Assembly (NCBI RefSeq): GCF_963678635.1
Contig: NC_087068.1
Coordinates: 19,331,789-19,395,788 of the forward strand
Reading direction: 5' to 3'
Source: Symsagittifera roscoffensis
Taxonomy: Eukaryota; Xenacoelomorpha; Acoela; Convolutidae
Length of the DNA: 64,000 bases
The notes below the pieces were generated by a model that saw only the letters and a list, made by a program, of their open reading frames with translations, was not told the origin of the DNA and ran no database searches. A program made the translations under genes and the position numbers. Numbering within the stretch: position 1 is the first letter of the stretch; each line of letters begins with the position of its first letter. Shown in pieces: positions 25,001 to 40,000 of this stretch.

Positions 25001-28000
25001 GCCATCCTAATCCCCCCTTAAGTCCTTTTTACAACAGTGATTTTGGTCGAGCTGTTCTTAATCTTTGTAAAGGCGCCTTTGGCGTCAATGACTAATTTTG
25101 AAGTCGTAGAGCGCGCCATAAAGTTCTTTCAAAGTTTTGTGGTTAAAATACCTGTACAAAACGGCTGTACCTTTTTTTCTCAAAAACTCACCTGCAGCAC
25201 AGAAAAAATGCTTCTGTGCTGCTCTTATCAATCTCTCATTTTTTCAAAAATGCAAACTCTGACAAAGTAAGTGAACACAGTTGATGCATTTTTGAATCAT
25301 CAAATGAACAGAAAAATACTATCTAATTCAAACAGCAAATCAATGATGAAAATTCAATTTCAGAAGTTTTCCTATTCAATATATCTGGCCTTTTTTGTAA
25401 TGCATAGTTTATTCATAATTTGGCTTCATCTTTTCCAATTTTTTACATGCAAAGTTTGTGTGGATGTCTCGTTTAGTATATTTCAAGTTATTACATGTAT
25501 TAAATTTGTGTTTATATGTATCTGTTGCCACTTTTGTTGCATAGCATTGGATATTTTTAGAGCATATGTAGATTTTTTATTTGTATCTAGTGTTTCAAAT
25601 TGTCAAGGGACCGTGGCGCAGATGAGGAAAGGGCACTCTAAATCTCCGGGTTGTAGAATCGAATCCGCCACAGCAGAAGATTAAATTATCAAAGCTGATT
25701 TTTACTTTTTCTTTTTTTCGCTTTGTAAAGTTACTTTTTGTCGTTTTTTCGCTATTGTTTGCGAAGTGCAGCTTTGTCTCTGTGTTAAATTTGCGAGAGC
25801 AAGTGTCTGATAATCGAGTACTGGATTTTTTCAATAAGAAAAAGTTTTTCTTACAGATGTATAACGAGTAGTCTATTCGGTGAGGATGACCTCACTGACA
25901 TTATATGAGTATCTCTTAATTCAACTTCTGCTCTATTAGAACCTTGTGGTTATGAAGATTGTATACAACCCCCTACTTTTTATAATTGTTCCGACTATTT
26001 GAAAAATGGAGAGGAACTTTGTATTTGGGTGTGTCTTAGTTTTTTGTTTTCCACGCAGAATCAGGTACCATAAATAATCATCGGAATGTGTCGAGTTTTA
26101 TATCATATTGAAGCCCTTTCAGTCGTTATTCGAGCGACATTGAAAAATTTCTCAGTGTAAAAAATAAACAGTTAAATTTTCAAATTTCGGTTTAATTTCG
26201 AGCTAATAAGGTTTGCAGGTTTACAAATGCTTATCTAAACTTAATTTAAGCTGTGAACACTTAGTTTTACTCTAGTAAATTTAGTGTTTGAAATTTCTCA
26301 GTGCCATTTTGGGAATTGAAATTTTTCGAGTCATTTTTCTACAAAACAGTTTTCGATTTGGCCAATTCGACTACGACTATCGATTTTTTTTTTTTCTTCC
26401 GTTCAGATTTTTTCACACCACACAAAAAAAAACACAGAATGTGTTATTTTTTGAAGACTGGTGGGAACATTTTGTACTGTTTGCACAATAACTAGCTATC
26501 CTTGTTTACCTTTTGTTATTAGTTTTTTTGGCCATAAAGCTTAGTTTATAGGTCGCGATGATTTGATTTTTTTCGTTTTTCAGGAAATTTTGTTCAGGCT
26601 CAAATTTAGTTTTTGCGGTTCGACTTTTGATTTTTTTATGTTAGTTCGTTTTGTTTTTCGTTACAAGGAAAGCAAACTCCTTCATCGAACAGCAAAAGTT
26701 TAATCGACTTTTGATTTTTTTTATGTTAGTTCGTTTTGTTTTTCGTTACAAGGAAAGCAAACTCCTTCATCGAACAGCAAAAGTTTAAAAGTCACAAAAA
26801 ACCTGATCGACTTCTAGTTCCGAAAATGGAGTTTAATGTTCATATTTTCCAGCGAAATGTAAATTTAATAATTGATCCAGTTTACTCAAATTAGCTTTAT
26901 TTTAGTGAAAAATTTCCAGTTGTAAATTGTTTAAGAATTTCAAAGAGCTTTGAATTTTTTTTTTCAGGAAAGTCTTAAAATTTGTTCACGCTCCATTTTG
27001 ATTTTTCGCGGCTTGACTTGTGATTTTTTAAGTTCAGTGCACTTCCATTGTTAAAAAGAAGGTAAAATCTACTATCGAACTGCAAAAATATAAAGGTTAC
27101 TAAAAACGTGATCGACTTCTAATTTCGAAAATGGAAATTAATTATCAGATATCTCAGTGAAATAAAAGTTTTGCCTATTGATCCAGTTTTCTCAAATTGG
27201 GTTAATATTAACAAAAAACTGTTCATCATAAATTGCTCTGCAAATTCAAAGAGCTTAAAGGGCATCTAATTTTTTCTTTGAAGTTTGAAATTTGAGTTTT
27301 TTTAACAAAGTGTTTACTTGCTTTCGTTACTCTTTTCCAATCTTCGATTGGCTATGTTTCTGTTTTTAGCTTATTTTTTTTATTTTGAAGCTTATGAGGT
27401 ACTCTTTATAAGATACTAGCTTTGTTTTTCTTAGTTATGGAAAATTTTTGAAATGTTGAAACTCTCTGAACAATGTGTCTATAAACTCTCTGATCAATAA
27501 CAACGTGTCTATTTATTTATGGGGATTCTTTTTTAGGTTGCGTGTGGCAGTAGAGACGCGCAGATGATGGCCTTGACTGAAGACGGAAGAGTTTTCACGT
27601 GGGGTGACGGAGACTACGGCAAACTAGGACACGGAGACTCGACTGCTTACTCCACCCCACAATTACTTGTCAATTCGCCCCTGGTTAACACGACGAACCA
27701 GCGGATAGTGCAGATAGCTTGTGGGGCTCAGTTCTCACTCGCGCTAGATGACAAGGGATTTGTGTGGACTTGGTAAGTAATGTAAATTAGGGCGGATGGC
27801 TTCTGGAAATTTATTGCTTTGCTGTAAGAAGTTTTCGTGCGTTTTTGTAAAAAGTTTTTGGGGCTTTCTCAGAGTGGGAAAAAATGAAAGCCTAGGGTGG
27901 TTTTTCTCACGCGAAATCAAGTGTGCCAAAGAACACTCGCAAAGCATGATATGATATCATATCAAAGCCATAGTGATCTTAATCCGGCTTCCTAAAAAAT

Positions 28001-31000
28001 TTCAACAAATTTGTCTGTGTCAAGAAAAACTGTTCTGAATATTTCCAATCTTGATGTTAGTGATTAAGTTATTGTTATCTGTATTTTGATCGACATAGTT
28101 GTGTACTTTGAATCGCCGTTGAATTTTTTGGCTTAGTTTTTATGGTTATATGATTTTTTATTTTTCATCTTTGCTTCAAAGTTTTCGCTTCCAATTTCTT
28201 TTTTTCTTTTGCAACACTCGATCGATTGGGACACTGTTTCTAAGGTTTTCCATTGAATAGTTTTATCCCCAGGGTTTGACCAAAATTCCTATGTAAATCC
28301 ACCTTAAGTTTTATCATATAGTTCCGTTATGCTTGCAGCTGATTAGTTGGCTCAATTGTTGTATAATGCCTCGTTTCAACGTTAAATTCTTTTGTGCGTG
28401 CATGTGCTTTGGTGGGAGAGGACTTCAAAATTTCAAACAAATTTTAATCAAAACCATTTTTTGAAAAAAAAAGCGTCGAATTAAGTTTTGTTCGCCTAGT
28501 CACCGCTTCATAAATTAGAGCATAATGCTTTTTTTAACCTTTGGAATTTGTGGTTCTTTAATGTTTTCTCCAAAAATAACTTTGTTTGATACGAAGATGA
28601 AAAATTTATTAGACTTTTTTTTACTCTTTCCATTTACTGTCGTCTAGCTTGCCATGCTATTATTGTTATGTATCGCAAGTTGTGCGTAGCTCCGCTTAAG
28701 ATCATTATCGAAAAGTGTCAATCACAAAATGTTCTGGAATTTCAAAAGATTTTCGTCTCTTTGAGTTTGTTGACACTTCTCTATTTGTCTGTTGGCTTTG
28801 TTTTAAATAGATTTTAAATATAAAACTACAATTTAATCTCTTATTATCTTATAATAAGTTTAATTGTTTGTTGCGTTTTCTTTTCTTCTATAAGATGAGA
28901 TCGAAGGAGAGTGTGTCTTTTTTGGCGTTGAGAGTGAGGACTACTGGTGTCGTGGGGGGGTAGTAGTGATGATGGGGTTCCAGTTTGGCACGGAGGGTCT
29001 CCCTGCGCACATTATAGCATCGTCTGCCTCTGAGTATCACTCTGAGGTGATTCAATAGCCAAGGCAAATTGCATTGGACTGAGTAATTTGATGAGCATCG
29101 CGTGCATAGAAGTATACACCCCGAGATCAGAAATTGAGTGACAGTAATGACTAAATAAGAAAAGATAACAGACTCTAGGCCAACAGAGGAATGCATTGTG
29201 GGCTCAAGAATAGGCGCGGCAGCCCAGAGCAGAAGTGTCAATGATGTTGAGGTATCGGGACAAGTTATTTGCAGCAGATAACTTTTCAGTTGAGTAATTG
29301 GTGAGCTGAAATTTAGAGTCCTCAGAAGGATTGGTTGTACGATTAAGAGCAGCATGTAACATCCCGTGTGTTTCCACTGAGTCGAATGAACAAATGAGCG
29401 GAACATGATAGACCAATTAGAAATTGAATCTTGAGGATCTGCGGATATTTGAGTGAATGCACAAAACAGAACGCATACAATGAGTATCAATATCGCATTT
29501 AGTGTACGCGCAAGGTTCCCGGCTGCGTTTTGCATGCTAGGAGACAGTTTGCCAAGTACGAATCCAATCATACGTAGAAGAAATAATGAGATGAGAAATG
29601 AGTTCAGGTACAGTTGGTCGATCCCTAACTCCGAAGTATTTGCATTTGGAAGTTGTTCATGTTGTTGGGTGTGCGTAGTTCCAGAGGAGTAATTAATGAT
29701 ACTCGAAGACTCCTCATCTTGAGAGATCAGATCGGGTCTGGAGTTGGACATCAGTTTATCAGGCTGTATGTAGAGGTAAACAAAATAAATGTTCGCTAAT
29801 GCGATCGTGAGAATTGGACTAAATATGCCTTCAAGCAGCACAGACAATGCAAAATTTTCATAACTAGAACTGCTTTTTGTTTTGTCGACCGTGGTCGAGA
29901 TCGAGGTTGCAAAGATGCGGTAGAGCATTCCAGGATGTAACAGAGAAGTAATTGCGAGAAAGAGGTTACTTGGCATGAAATAGACGCAGAAAATTGTTCG
30001 TGACAGTCGCATTAAAACACAGAAGATATATGGCATAGCAGAGGGAGACGTTAGATGTTTCTCAGCTGAAGCTTCAGCTCGGCTTCTGGGATTGTTTTCC
30101 CTCATTCGATCTATCATCCTGTTTTCTATATCTGTCTGCTGGTGCGCCAAAAGGTTCTTTGTTGGGGTAGTTCTAGCGTGGTTGCTGTTAGGTCTATCGT
30201 ATATATGTTGGATTTGCAATTGACAGTATGAATTTGCAGATATGATGATTCCGTGAATCACTTCAGAAAGAGAAAGTAGAAAGGCGAGAAGTATCAGTAA
30301 AAGGGAGTCCATTTCTCGTCCAGGTCCTTCTCTGATTCCAATTAGAAAGCGTAATGGGTCTATTAGATTAGAACTAGTTTTTGGGTTTGAAAAGTTTTCC
30401 GATAGATTCGTCGTGTAAATGAAAGTATTAACAGATACGTTGATTAGTGTTGGTAGTTCAAAGCTCATTGGTTGAATGAAACTCTGTCAATTATGGACAG
30501 AGAAGAGAGTACGATAAAAATGGATTACTATTCCTGTGAAATTATAATATCAAAACGGATCTAAGATCAATCATATCAAAACTGGTCTTAGGTTAAGTTA
30601 GGAATCGAACCTCAAACATCGAATTGTATAATTGGGAAAAACGAGCCAGCTAAATAAGACCAGTGGCGGTAAATCAACAAAGTTATGCAAGTTTTTTGAC
30701 GTTAAGTAGATTTGTTTGACATAACTGCAGATGAAATTTTGGTTTTGAACAGCAACGCAGCAAAATGTTGACTGATATACAGATATACCCAGATATACAC
30801 GCGTCTGCTCGTGCAGGGCCAATTTAGATAGGATTAGCAGTAGAGATGTAATTACAGTCAAAGAAAGCAGCGTCCCTACTTTTCCCCATTTTATCTTTCC
30901 TTTTCCTCAGTTGCATCAAAAATGAATACAAATTAGACATTATGCTAGTTCATTGGATTGCAAGCACGAGAAGATGAGGTAATCAGTCGCGTGACGTTGG

Positions 31001-34000
31001 AGTCTTAGGAGAATCGCAAATTGCAAGGAGTAGCAGTAACAGCTAATAAGAAAGAAAAAAGTGTTCCTAATCTTATGCAATATGTGTAATTACAGTCGTA
31101 ATTACTGGATATGCTGGCTGGTGCTTGCGTGCTTCCATTTTTTCGGCTCGTCGAGCGAGGATGGTGTTGATTTCAAACGAACCGGTAATCACGCGAGGGA
31201 AGATCAACGGAAAAATTAAGATATATGTTGCAGATAAATCGAATGCGTAATCAGAGTTTTTCTTCTAAATTATACATTGAAGGTATGGATATACCGATAT
31301 ACGACACATGCTGTAATAAACAATCCTATTTGACCGTAGAACAACTCTTTCTTTGTTCCTTTTCTTAAAATCAACGACTGAGGCAATAAGATTACGAGTT
31401 TATGAACTAATTTTACTGGAATTGCGGCTCAAATAGCCTCAAAAGGGTCTGAAAAAACGTATTAAAAGCCGCAGATGCACACAAGCATGCAAGCATGCTA
31501 ATTTTGTCGTTTATTTTCATGTCAGTACCTCATTCATACTCTGGCAGGGCACTGATAAAACACCCATGTATATAAATAATCTGGCTTTCAGGCAGCATTA
31601 ATAGTAGAGCTCCACAATTATGATTAAAAACCTGCATTTCGTTGATTTCCTTGCCAAGAGTATTTAATTTAATGATATTTGGTCCTATATAAAACATGTG
31701 TGTTGAGATGTTATTTCGGAATGCTCACTTTTTAGGGTTGAACAGATCATAGCCTTGCATAAGAATTGCCAATATGTAGAGTTGTATGTAATGTTGCAGG
31801 GGTAAGGGAGACTACCACAGACTGGGTCATGGGGAGGACACACACGAGAGGAGTCCCCGCAAAGTGGCCTCTCTGGGGAGCAACACGAGTGGAGGCAGAG
31901 TGGTGAAAGTGGCAGTGGGTGCCTTGCACTGTCTGGCCTTAACCCAATCTGGCCAGCTGTTCGCCTGGGGAGACAACGACCATTACCAACAGGGAAACTC
32001 AACTCACTCCTCAAATGCACTGCCTACTAAGGTAACACTCTCTGAGTAGTTTTTTTTTAAGATGACCGTCTTTACCTGGCGATTAGAAAGGGTGCTGCAA
32101 CCGAATACTAGACTTTTTTCCACAGGATGAATCAAAAAAGTAACTTTGTTCACAGGATGAATCAAATCGGTGTTCATCTCCAATTCTGTAATTTGTCATC
32201 TAACGTTCAAAGTTAGAGCTTGTCTGTTCTATTTGAAATTTGTTTGTTTTTTAAATCTTGGTTGCAATTTAACCAACTCCGATTTCAGTATATAGTTTTT
32301 TTGTTTTTGTTTATCTTTTTTCGGCTTATTTTATATCGGCTTAGCGGCATCATTAAAATTTTCTTTGGCTCAACGTGTGTCAGCTCAGGAATAGTCAGTT
32401 TCGTTACTATTTTAGCATTCAATGTCATAATCGGCATGTTTTTCTTAGAAGTGATTTTTTAATATTGACAAAATCAAGACAAAGATCTGAAAATATTGAT
32501 AGATCAATTTTTTTTTCACATTTTTCAAAAAAAAAAATTTTTTGTCTGTGGATTTTGTCTCATTTTCTGTCGGTTAGTTTGCCATGCTATATTTTGGTCA
32601 ATATGTAGTGGAAGGCCAATGATCCATTCTAAATCCAATCGAGATAGATGTTGATTTTTTTTAACTAGGTGTTCGGCATGACAGACGACGTGAGAGTGAC
32701 TGACATAGCATGTGGATCCTCGCACAGTATCGCCTGGGCCCTGGACAACAGACCTGCATTCCCCGCACTCCTCCAACCAGTCCCATTCCCACTGGAAAAA
32801 GACCCACTAGGAGTATCTGCTCTAGGTAGGGTAGCATAAGACGATCCTCAAAATCGTTAAGCTAATGTAGCGTAGCTGTCGCGTTTTAAGACAATGATTG
32901 AAAATGCCATTGGTTAATTATTACATTTGCGATCAGTTTAGTGTATTATTGCGAACCGTCTGTTTTCCTAACCTAAGTCGCAAATAAAAGTGTTCACTTA
33001 TTTGGAAATTCACTGTAGCATTGGAAATTGCATAGCATCTGTTCTCTGCTTTATTTGGGGCTAGTCTTTGTGCCTATTGAGATTCCGTGACTGAGAGGTT
33101 AGTGTGTGAGACTCTTAATCTCTAAGTCGCAGATTCGAATGTCACAGGTAGGCGAGTTTTTACTAATTCGAGGCTTATTTCTAGATGTTTTATTATTGCA
33201 CTGCATTGAGCTACTTTTTGTCGCCTTTGTGTTAAAGTAGTAAAAGCTTCGCCTCTGTGTTAAAGTAGTAAAATAAAATTCATTATTAAATGTTAATATA
33301 TGAAGTGATTTATCACTCATTTTACTAGTAGACAAAATTAAACTCAAAAATAGGTAGTTACTCATTATATAGCCCATTTTCAAAACGTTCGCTTCAAGCA
33401 TAAACAATTAATTTACATCGACCAACAGCGAATGATCTCAGCTAAGCTGGATGAAAGCATCAGCGTTTAGTTTCAAGGACTTGCCAGTTTTCACGATCTG
33501 CAGTCAATTTTCGCAACGGCGTGAATTCGTTCGCTTTTCTTAATCATAACATTCCATTTGTCTGTTCATCATCATCATCAGCATCGCAGTTGTTTTGTGC
33601 ACCTTTTCTTGCATGCAGAAGTGCTGGATCATCATGGCAGTCATATCGTTCACAATCGTCATCGTTTATCACATCGTTAAAATTCGTTGAATTTCCGGAG
33701 CTCTAACAGTGAGCTTAGATTTTCCCGATTAGTAAAATATAGTTCCTCAGTTATCAAAACATACTTGAATTAGCCCATCGCAAAAGAAGTTTTCATGTCC
33801 TAGCTTTAAAGGTGATATTCATTGGCTATGTTAAATCTCTATTTTTCAAAAAAGCAAGCTTTCAGATGAAATTTTAATGGTTTTTCAAAACATACACATC
33901 TATCTTTTTTAAAATCTAACTCATGCAGTTCTGAACACAGACAAACACATAAGAAGCTTTTTCCACATTAAATATTTACAACTTCGTGCGACAAAATAAT

Positions 34001-37000
34001 AACAAATGGCAGTTCTGGAAAATTGGCCATAGATGTAAACCAGATTAAACCAAAATGCTTTTTCTACAAAATATAAGCTCTCTTGGAGCAAATTAGGATT
34101 AATTTGATGTTCTGCTTCAGCAAAAAAAGTTTGAAGCCTATTTTTGATGTTCTAACAGAAACTTGGCTTAGGGACATATCTAATCTCAACATTTTTTGCC
34201 AAAATGATTTTAAGCACATAGCTTCATATAACAAAACCAAAGGTAGGGTGGAGGAGTAGCAATTCTTCCTAGGGAATAAAACGTTTTAAAGATCTTGAAA
34301 CGTACGGCGAAAAAGAAAACCAAATTCTTACATAGATTTATCTGTTGTGACACAAGATAGCACGCAACTCCTTCAAAAAATAGAACTGCTTGATTTTAAT
34401 TTGATATCTGGGCCAAATGACAGCAGGCGTGTTACACAGAATTCTCAAACAACCATAGATTTGGCCTTTGCAAGTTTTCCATGCACCAGTACAATTATTG
34501 AACACGCAATCACTGATCGTTATGGTGTTGAAGTTGACTTCAACATTGGACGCATAAAAAATTATGAAAAGGAAGATTTTTACGGTAGAAATCATGGAAA
34601 GCTGCAAAAGCAGGAATTCAGATTTGAGTTCAACTGGTTTTTACATAAAAAACTAATCGAAGTTGAGTTTGAAGATAGTGCAATTGGTACTGATGAAAAA
34701 TTGATTTCCTGCAACAGCAAGTTCACAATACTCTGGATGCAATGTTGCCGCTGTCAAAAAGAAAGACAAAATCGAAAAAGCTGGATAACGAATGATATCA
34801 AAAATGCGAGTGTTAAAAAACACAAATTACTAAAAGCGTATCAAAATCAGGGTACATTAGAGGCAAAGCAAAAACTGAGACAGCAAACTGTCAAAGTTAA
34901 AAAAAATGGTAGCAGAAAAGAAAAAAGATTTTTACACTGGCCTATTCTTTGAAAACACTGGACAACCCAATGAAAACTTTTTTGATCATGTGGAAGAAGT
35001 TAAAGGTGATAAAAAGAAAAAAAGTTCAAATAACGAAGAAAATCTTATAACTGCACGACAATTGAACGACCATTTCGTCACAATCGGTCCAGAGTTGTCA
35101 TATGGATTTCCAAATCAGAATGATTTTTTCAAAACTACAGCAAATACAAATTCTTTCTTCCTGTCACAAATTGATAAACAGGAAGTTTATGACACGATAA
35201 AGCAACTGCCCAACAAAAAGTCTGAAGATGACATGGGACCAGCTCATTTGACCATTATTTTCAACCAGATGATTAGCGAAGCAGTTTTTCCCAGTTGTCT
35301 TAAAAGGGCAAAAGTAGTTCCAATATTCAAAGGAGATAAGTCACTTCCATGCAATTATAAACCTATATCTTTAATTCCTGTTACAGGAATAGTTTTTGAA
35401 AAACTTATCGAAACGAATAATTAATTTTTTCAATAAGTTTGACGGGTTAAGCAATCAAAAGTTTGGTTTTCGCAACAAACGGTCTAGAATTGATGCTATT
35501 GTGGAAACTTTAGAGGTTCTTTTTGAAAGCAAAAATACTGATAAATTAACGCACTGCACACTCTTAGATATATCTAAAGCTTTCGATACTGTTGATCATA
35601 ACACCCTCATTCATAACTGTCACCTTTACGGACTGAGAAGCGTTCCTCTTAATTTACTGAAATCCTACCTCAGCAATAGAAACCAGTATGTCTTTCATTC
35701 GAACAATTGTTCAACATCAGAGAAGCTTCATTGTGGTATACCTCAATGTTCTGTTTTGGGTCCCCTCCTTTTTCTTATTTATATCAATGATCTTCCCAAT
35801 ATACCACATTACAGTGAATGTTTTCTTTATGCGGATGACACTAAAATTTTGGAACACCCAACGAAACTAAAGAGCTTAAAGCAGACTTGGAATTCAGCTC
35901 ATCTTTTCTCATTAGAATTTACAAGAAGTTTATACAACCAATATATCAATATGGTGTATTAGTATATGGAGTTGCCAATAAAAACCGCTTTAAAAAATTT
36001 TCAAGTACAACAAAAGTTTTAAATTCGAATTGCGTTTCGTCTCAAAAAAACACAAGAAGTAAGGACTAAAAGAAAAACGCAGGAAATTTGCTCAATCAAT
36101 GAATTACACGTATACGAACTGCTGAAATTACTCTCTAAAGTAATAAGACGAGAACCTGAAAATGACAACATGAACAATTTTTAATCAAAACAAGAATTAG
36201 ACAAATCACTCGAAACCATAAGAAGAATAAAATCACTAACAACAAATAAAATTGACTCGAAATAACAAAAAAATTAAAATCTGTGCGAATACGGGTACTA
36301 TATAATTCTCTAATTAATTTCAATATGACTATCATTTAAGAAATTTTAATCGAGTCTAACTAGTCTATAGACTACCTTATGCATAAAATCAAAGATACTT
36401 ATTTACTTGATTGCGACTACTTCAACAAATTGTTTTGGTAAAAATGTTTTGAGTAGTTTCTTTTTTTTTAATAACTGAACTATAAAGCGAAAACCCAAAA
36501 AAAACATCGTACTAATTGAAATAAAGCAAATAATATAAAATATAATTGTAGTTTTGAAAGTTGTTTTTTTTGAAAATTGTTTTTTTTGCTACTTTTCTTT
36601 GCTTGCAAATTTTACTGTAAAAATATATCAATTAGATGCAAAGTAAAAGGAACTGTAAGATTTTGAAATTTATTTTTTTTCTCTAAATCTATTATATATT
36701 TTTTTTCATTAAACATGTTACTTAGATTAAACAATCAGGTCCATATAAGACAGTGCTTAATAGAAAGTTCTCAGCGGCGCTTCAACAGATTGAATTACCT
36801 TCTGCGCTTGCTCAAGTTGGTGCTCTATCAATGATAAGTTCTCTTTATTGTTGGATTTTTGCACTACTTGAAACAAATTTTTTTCCTTATATATCAGCGA
36901 GCATCAAGTAATTGATACACAAAGAGATGCTCACATGCTAAATGCCCACTCAAGGTGTTCGCTTAGAAAAAGAAACTATTGCATCTAAATTCTTTTAGTT

Positions 37001-40000
37001 TAATGAACAAAAATTACCCTTTCCGAGAAATAAGATGCGAATTGCCCAAAAACTGGAGATTGAGTTTTAGTTTCAAAATGGATTTTAATGATTCAGTTTG
37101 TTCAGATGAAGTAATTTTGATCAAAAAGTCTCAATCAGAAACGATTGTTCAAATTAAAATAAGGTTTTTTTTTTCAACTATGAAGCTCGATAGTAGTAAC
37201 GGTATGTTTTTTTTTGGTTTCCTTGAGTGTTAACACATGCGCGGAATCATAAGAAGCAATGTGCAGTTGTTGATATATAGCAATTTAACGAAACTTTTCG
37301 AAATCTTAAAAATTTGTTTGAAAAAATAATTTCTTAAATTCTTTCATAATAAGGTTGCAAACAAAGGCCGCGTCATTTTAGAAGAAATAGCTATCGCATA
37401 TCGTTTTTTTCTCGTGCTTTCTAGTTTTATCGTTATAGTTGACAAAGTAGACTAATTGTGAAGCGCTTGCTTTGATCAATGAGTTTGGTTTACTTCCAGG
37501 AAGTAGTTTGTGGGCCCTTGGACTAGAGGAAGAAACCGCACGACAAAATGGAACCTCTTCTGGAACTCCCACTATCCCAGCCTACTCTTCATCTTCTTCT
37601 GTGACGTCATTTGTGAAGAGAGGAGTGATGCAACCACCTAGCCTTTCAAAGATACTTCTATCTATACGATCTGATCAGGACAGAATGCGAGCCGTAAGAC
37701 AAGTCATGCAAGCTCTAAAGATTCTCTTTTGCAGGGAGGCTGTACTCAGTGCACTTCAGACCTCTAACAGTCCAGAGCATCACCATGAGATCTCGGTATC
37801 AAATACTAATGAGAATAATGGAAGTAAATCTGTGGAAGTTGATGTAGTAGAAGATGCGGTAATTGAGGTGGAACCCACAGATCAGGCTGGAGTGAAAGAG
37901 GAAGAAAAGAAATTGAAAATGTTGGAAACGATCGCAGATATGCAACCAGAAACTATAACGAGTGTGGATCAACTTGGAGTGTCGTCACCGACTTCGGCAT
38001 CAGTGGGGCTTCTAACATCCAATTCGAGTAGAGTGCGTCTCATGTCATCTATGTCAGGAACTAATGACTTTATGATGGACAACTTTGCACAACTGGTGTC
38101 CAGGGAAAGTCAGGGTCTGATGAATTTATTGCGCATGGCGATTCCCTCGCCCGCTTGTTGTTCCTCAAGAGGCATTCTGACCCGTTTCTTATCCATGCTG
38201 GCAAAGAAAAACATGACTGTGGCGGACTCAGTTGTAGACGTCTGTGTATCTATACTTGATGAAATAGTCGCCAATTCGCCTGAGATATCGAGTGATGTTC
38301 GTAACAGTGGCAGTGTCTTAATGCAACCGGTGCTCCAAGAGTCTGACCATCCGTACCGCTCAAATAGCCAGGCCGTGGGTGCTGTTACTATTCCAGGAGC
38401 CAGATTTCTCCGAATTCAGTTTGACACCAAGTGTCGTACAGAACCGAACTTGGACGTGCTGACGTTGATGGACGGCGAGAATAACGTGATTGAACAACTG
38501 TCTGGCAGGAACTACAAAGATTGGAATGAGGAGATTTGTATTATCGGGGATACTGTTAAGTGGAGATTTTCAGCATCTAGTACCAATACCTCTCTGCACA
38601 AAAGCCATGGTGCATGTAATATTACGGAGGGTTCGACTTCAGACGAAATCAGTAGATGGGGGTGGTGTTTTATGGTTTTTCCATCCGGTGCCACCTGTGA
38701 ATCAGCAAATGCAACTGGCGCTGATGGAAAAAATGGGGCTGGTGTGTTAATGGGGAACCCAAATGACCTTCTTTTGAGTGACAAGCAGGCGCTGAGGCAG
38801 CCTTGCTTCGAAGTTGTGCGTGAGATGCTAGACCGGGGATGTCTAAATGTTCAACTGGTTGACTCGAATCTCGTGGCGAAACTGGCCCTTGCTCTGGCTT
38901 CTTGTGCCCAATTGTCATGTCTAGGTAAGATACTAAATTAGTCAAGGAAAATCATTGCATTTCCAAAATCTTTGCATTGCTATACTGGCTCATAGAGCCA
39001 GTACAGGAGCGTGTGAAAATATCAATGTTTTTTAAATCATTTTGACTTCAGCAATTTTCGCATATTTGTCGAAAATTGGGTTTTGAAGTAGGTGTTTTCT
39101 GCGATGGTCAATTCCTGCTTTGGTTAATTCTTTTTAGAATTTTATTGTGTTTTTTTCTGCAGGTTCCTCACATCGTTTGTGGGCACTCAGGAATCTCAGA
39201 CGGCTCATAAATCAAAGCGAGGAGCTCAGAAGAGCAGTGCAACTAATTGTACATGGGGACAAAACAGAAACTGATTCGGGGGTAATGTTAACATTGAATA
39301 GCGAAGTTGGAGAAACCGATGTTCTGAGCAACGTGGGTGCGGCTATGAATGTGTTGTCACATGCCAATTGTTCATCCTTACAGGCCCTGGTTAAAGCACT
39401 TCCAAATGCCTTGTTGCGACAATATGAATACGAGGATCCAAAGATAAAAGACGGAAAACATCTCATGCACAGCGCCTATTTTAAGGTACTAATATACATT
39501 CCCATAGATTTCTTTCGGATGCTATTCGGTGCGTAAAAAATTTTGTTCGAAATCAGTAGAACTCATGTCTTTTCATTATATTCAAGAATTACGAGGCTAA
39601 AACAGAAATGAGCAAAGTTCCAGACGTATCGCTAGGTTTTAATCTACTGTGTATCGAGGGTTATGTAGCAGTCTATAGCAATGAGTCTGGGAAAATCATT
39701 ACTAGCTATATGAGATAGAACAACCATGGAAATCTAGGTTGCTACGTTGTAAAAACAGATGGATTGGTCGATTCCTTAAATAGATTGATGGTTTAAAGGT
39801 TGACGCTAAAAACAGTGATTAATACTCTTCGGATTTGTAGTTGTGCAGAAAATATTGAAAGAAAGATAAACCAATTTTTCAATAAACTTAGAAGATTAAA
39901 TTGAATAAAAAGATGATCTTTGTGATGCAGGAGCTGTTGTCCTTGGCGGCTGAAATAGAGTTAGACAACTCTGCCCTATGTGTTCACAAATGGGTGTGGC

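Larger units (their letters stand above)
23901..27536. repeat. Intron 11 (3.6 kb), repeats
   Basis: A MITE copy at 24013-24445 begins GAGTCAATGAACGCAGTG. A long-form composite element runs 24903-25787 and a dispersed repeat 25930-26505 (inverted partner in intron 19). MITE copies at 26520-27360 include an 84-85-bp tandem duplication (26621-26789). No coding sequence was recognised. Confidence 0.6.

Noticed and set aside
33521-33706. Small Ser-rich protein gene in intron 14
   Set aside because: Driven by CATCATCATC and CAGCATCG runs; no start context, splice support or similarity.
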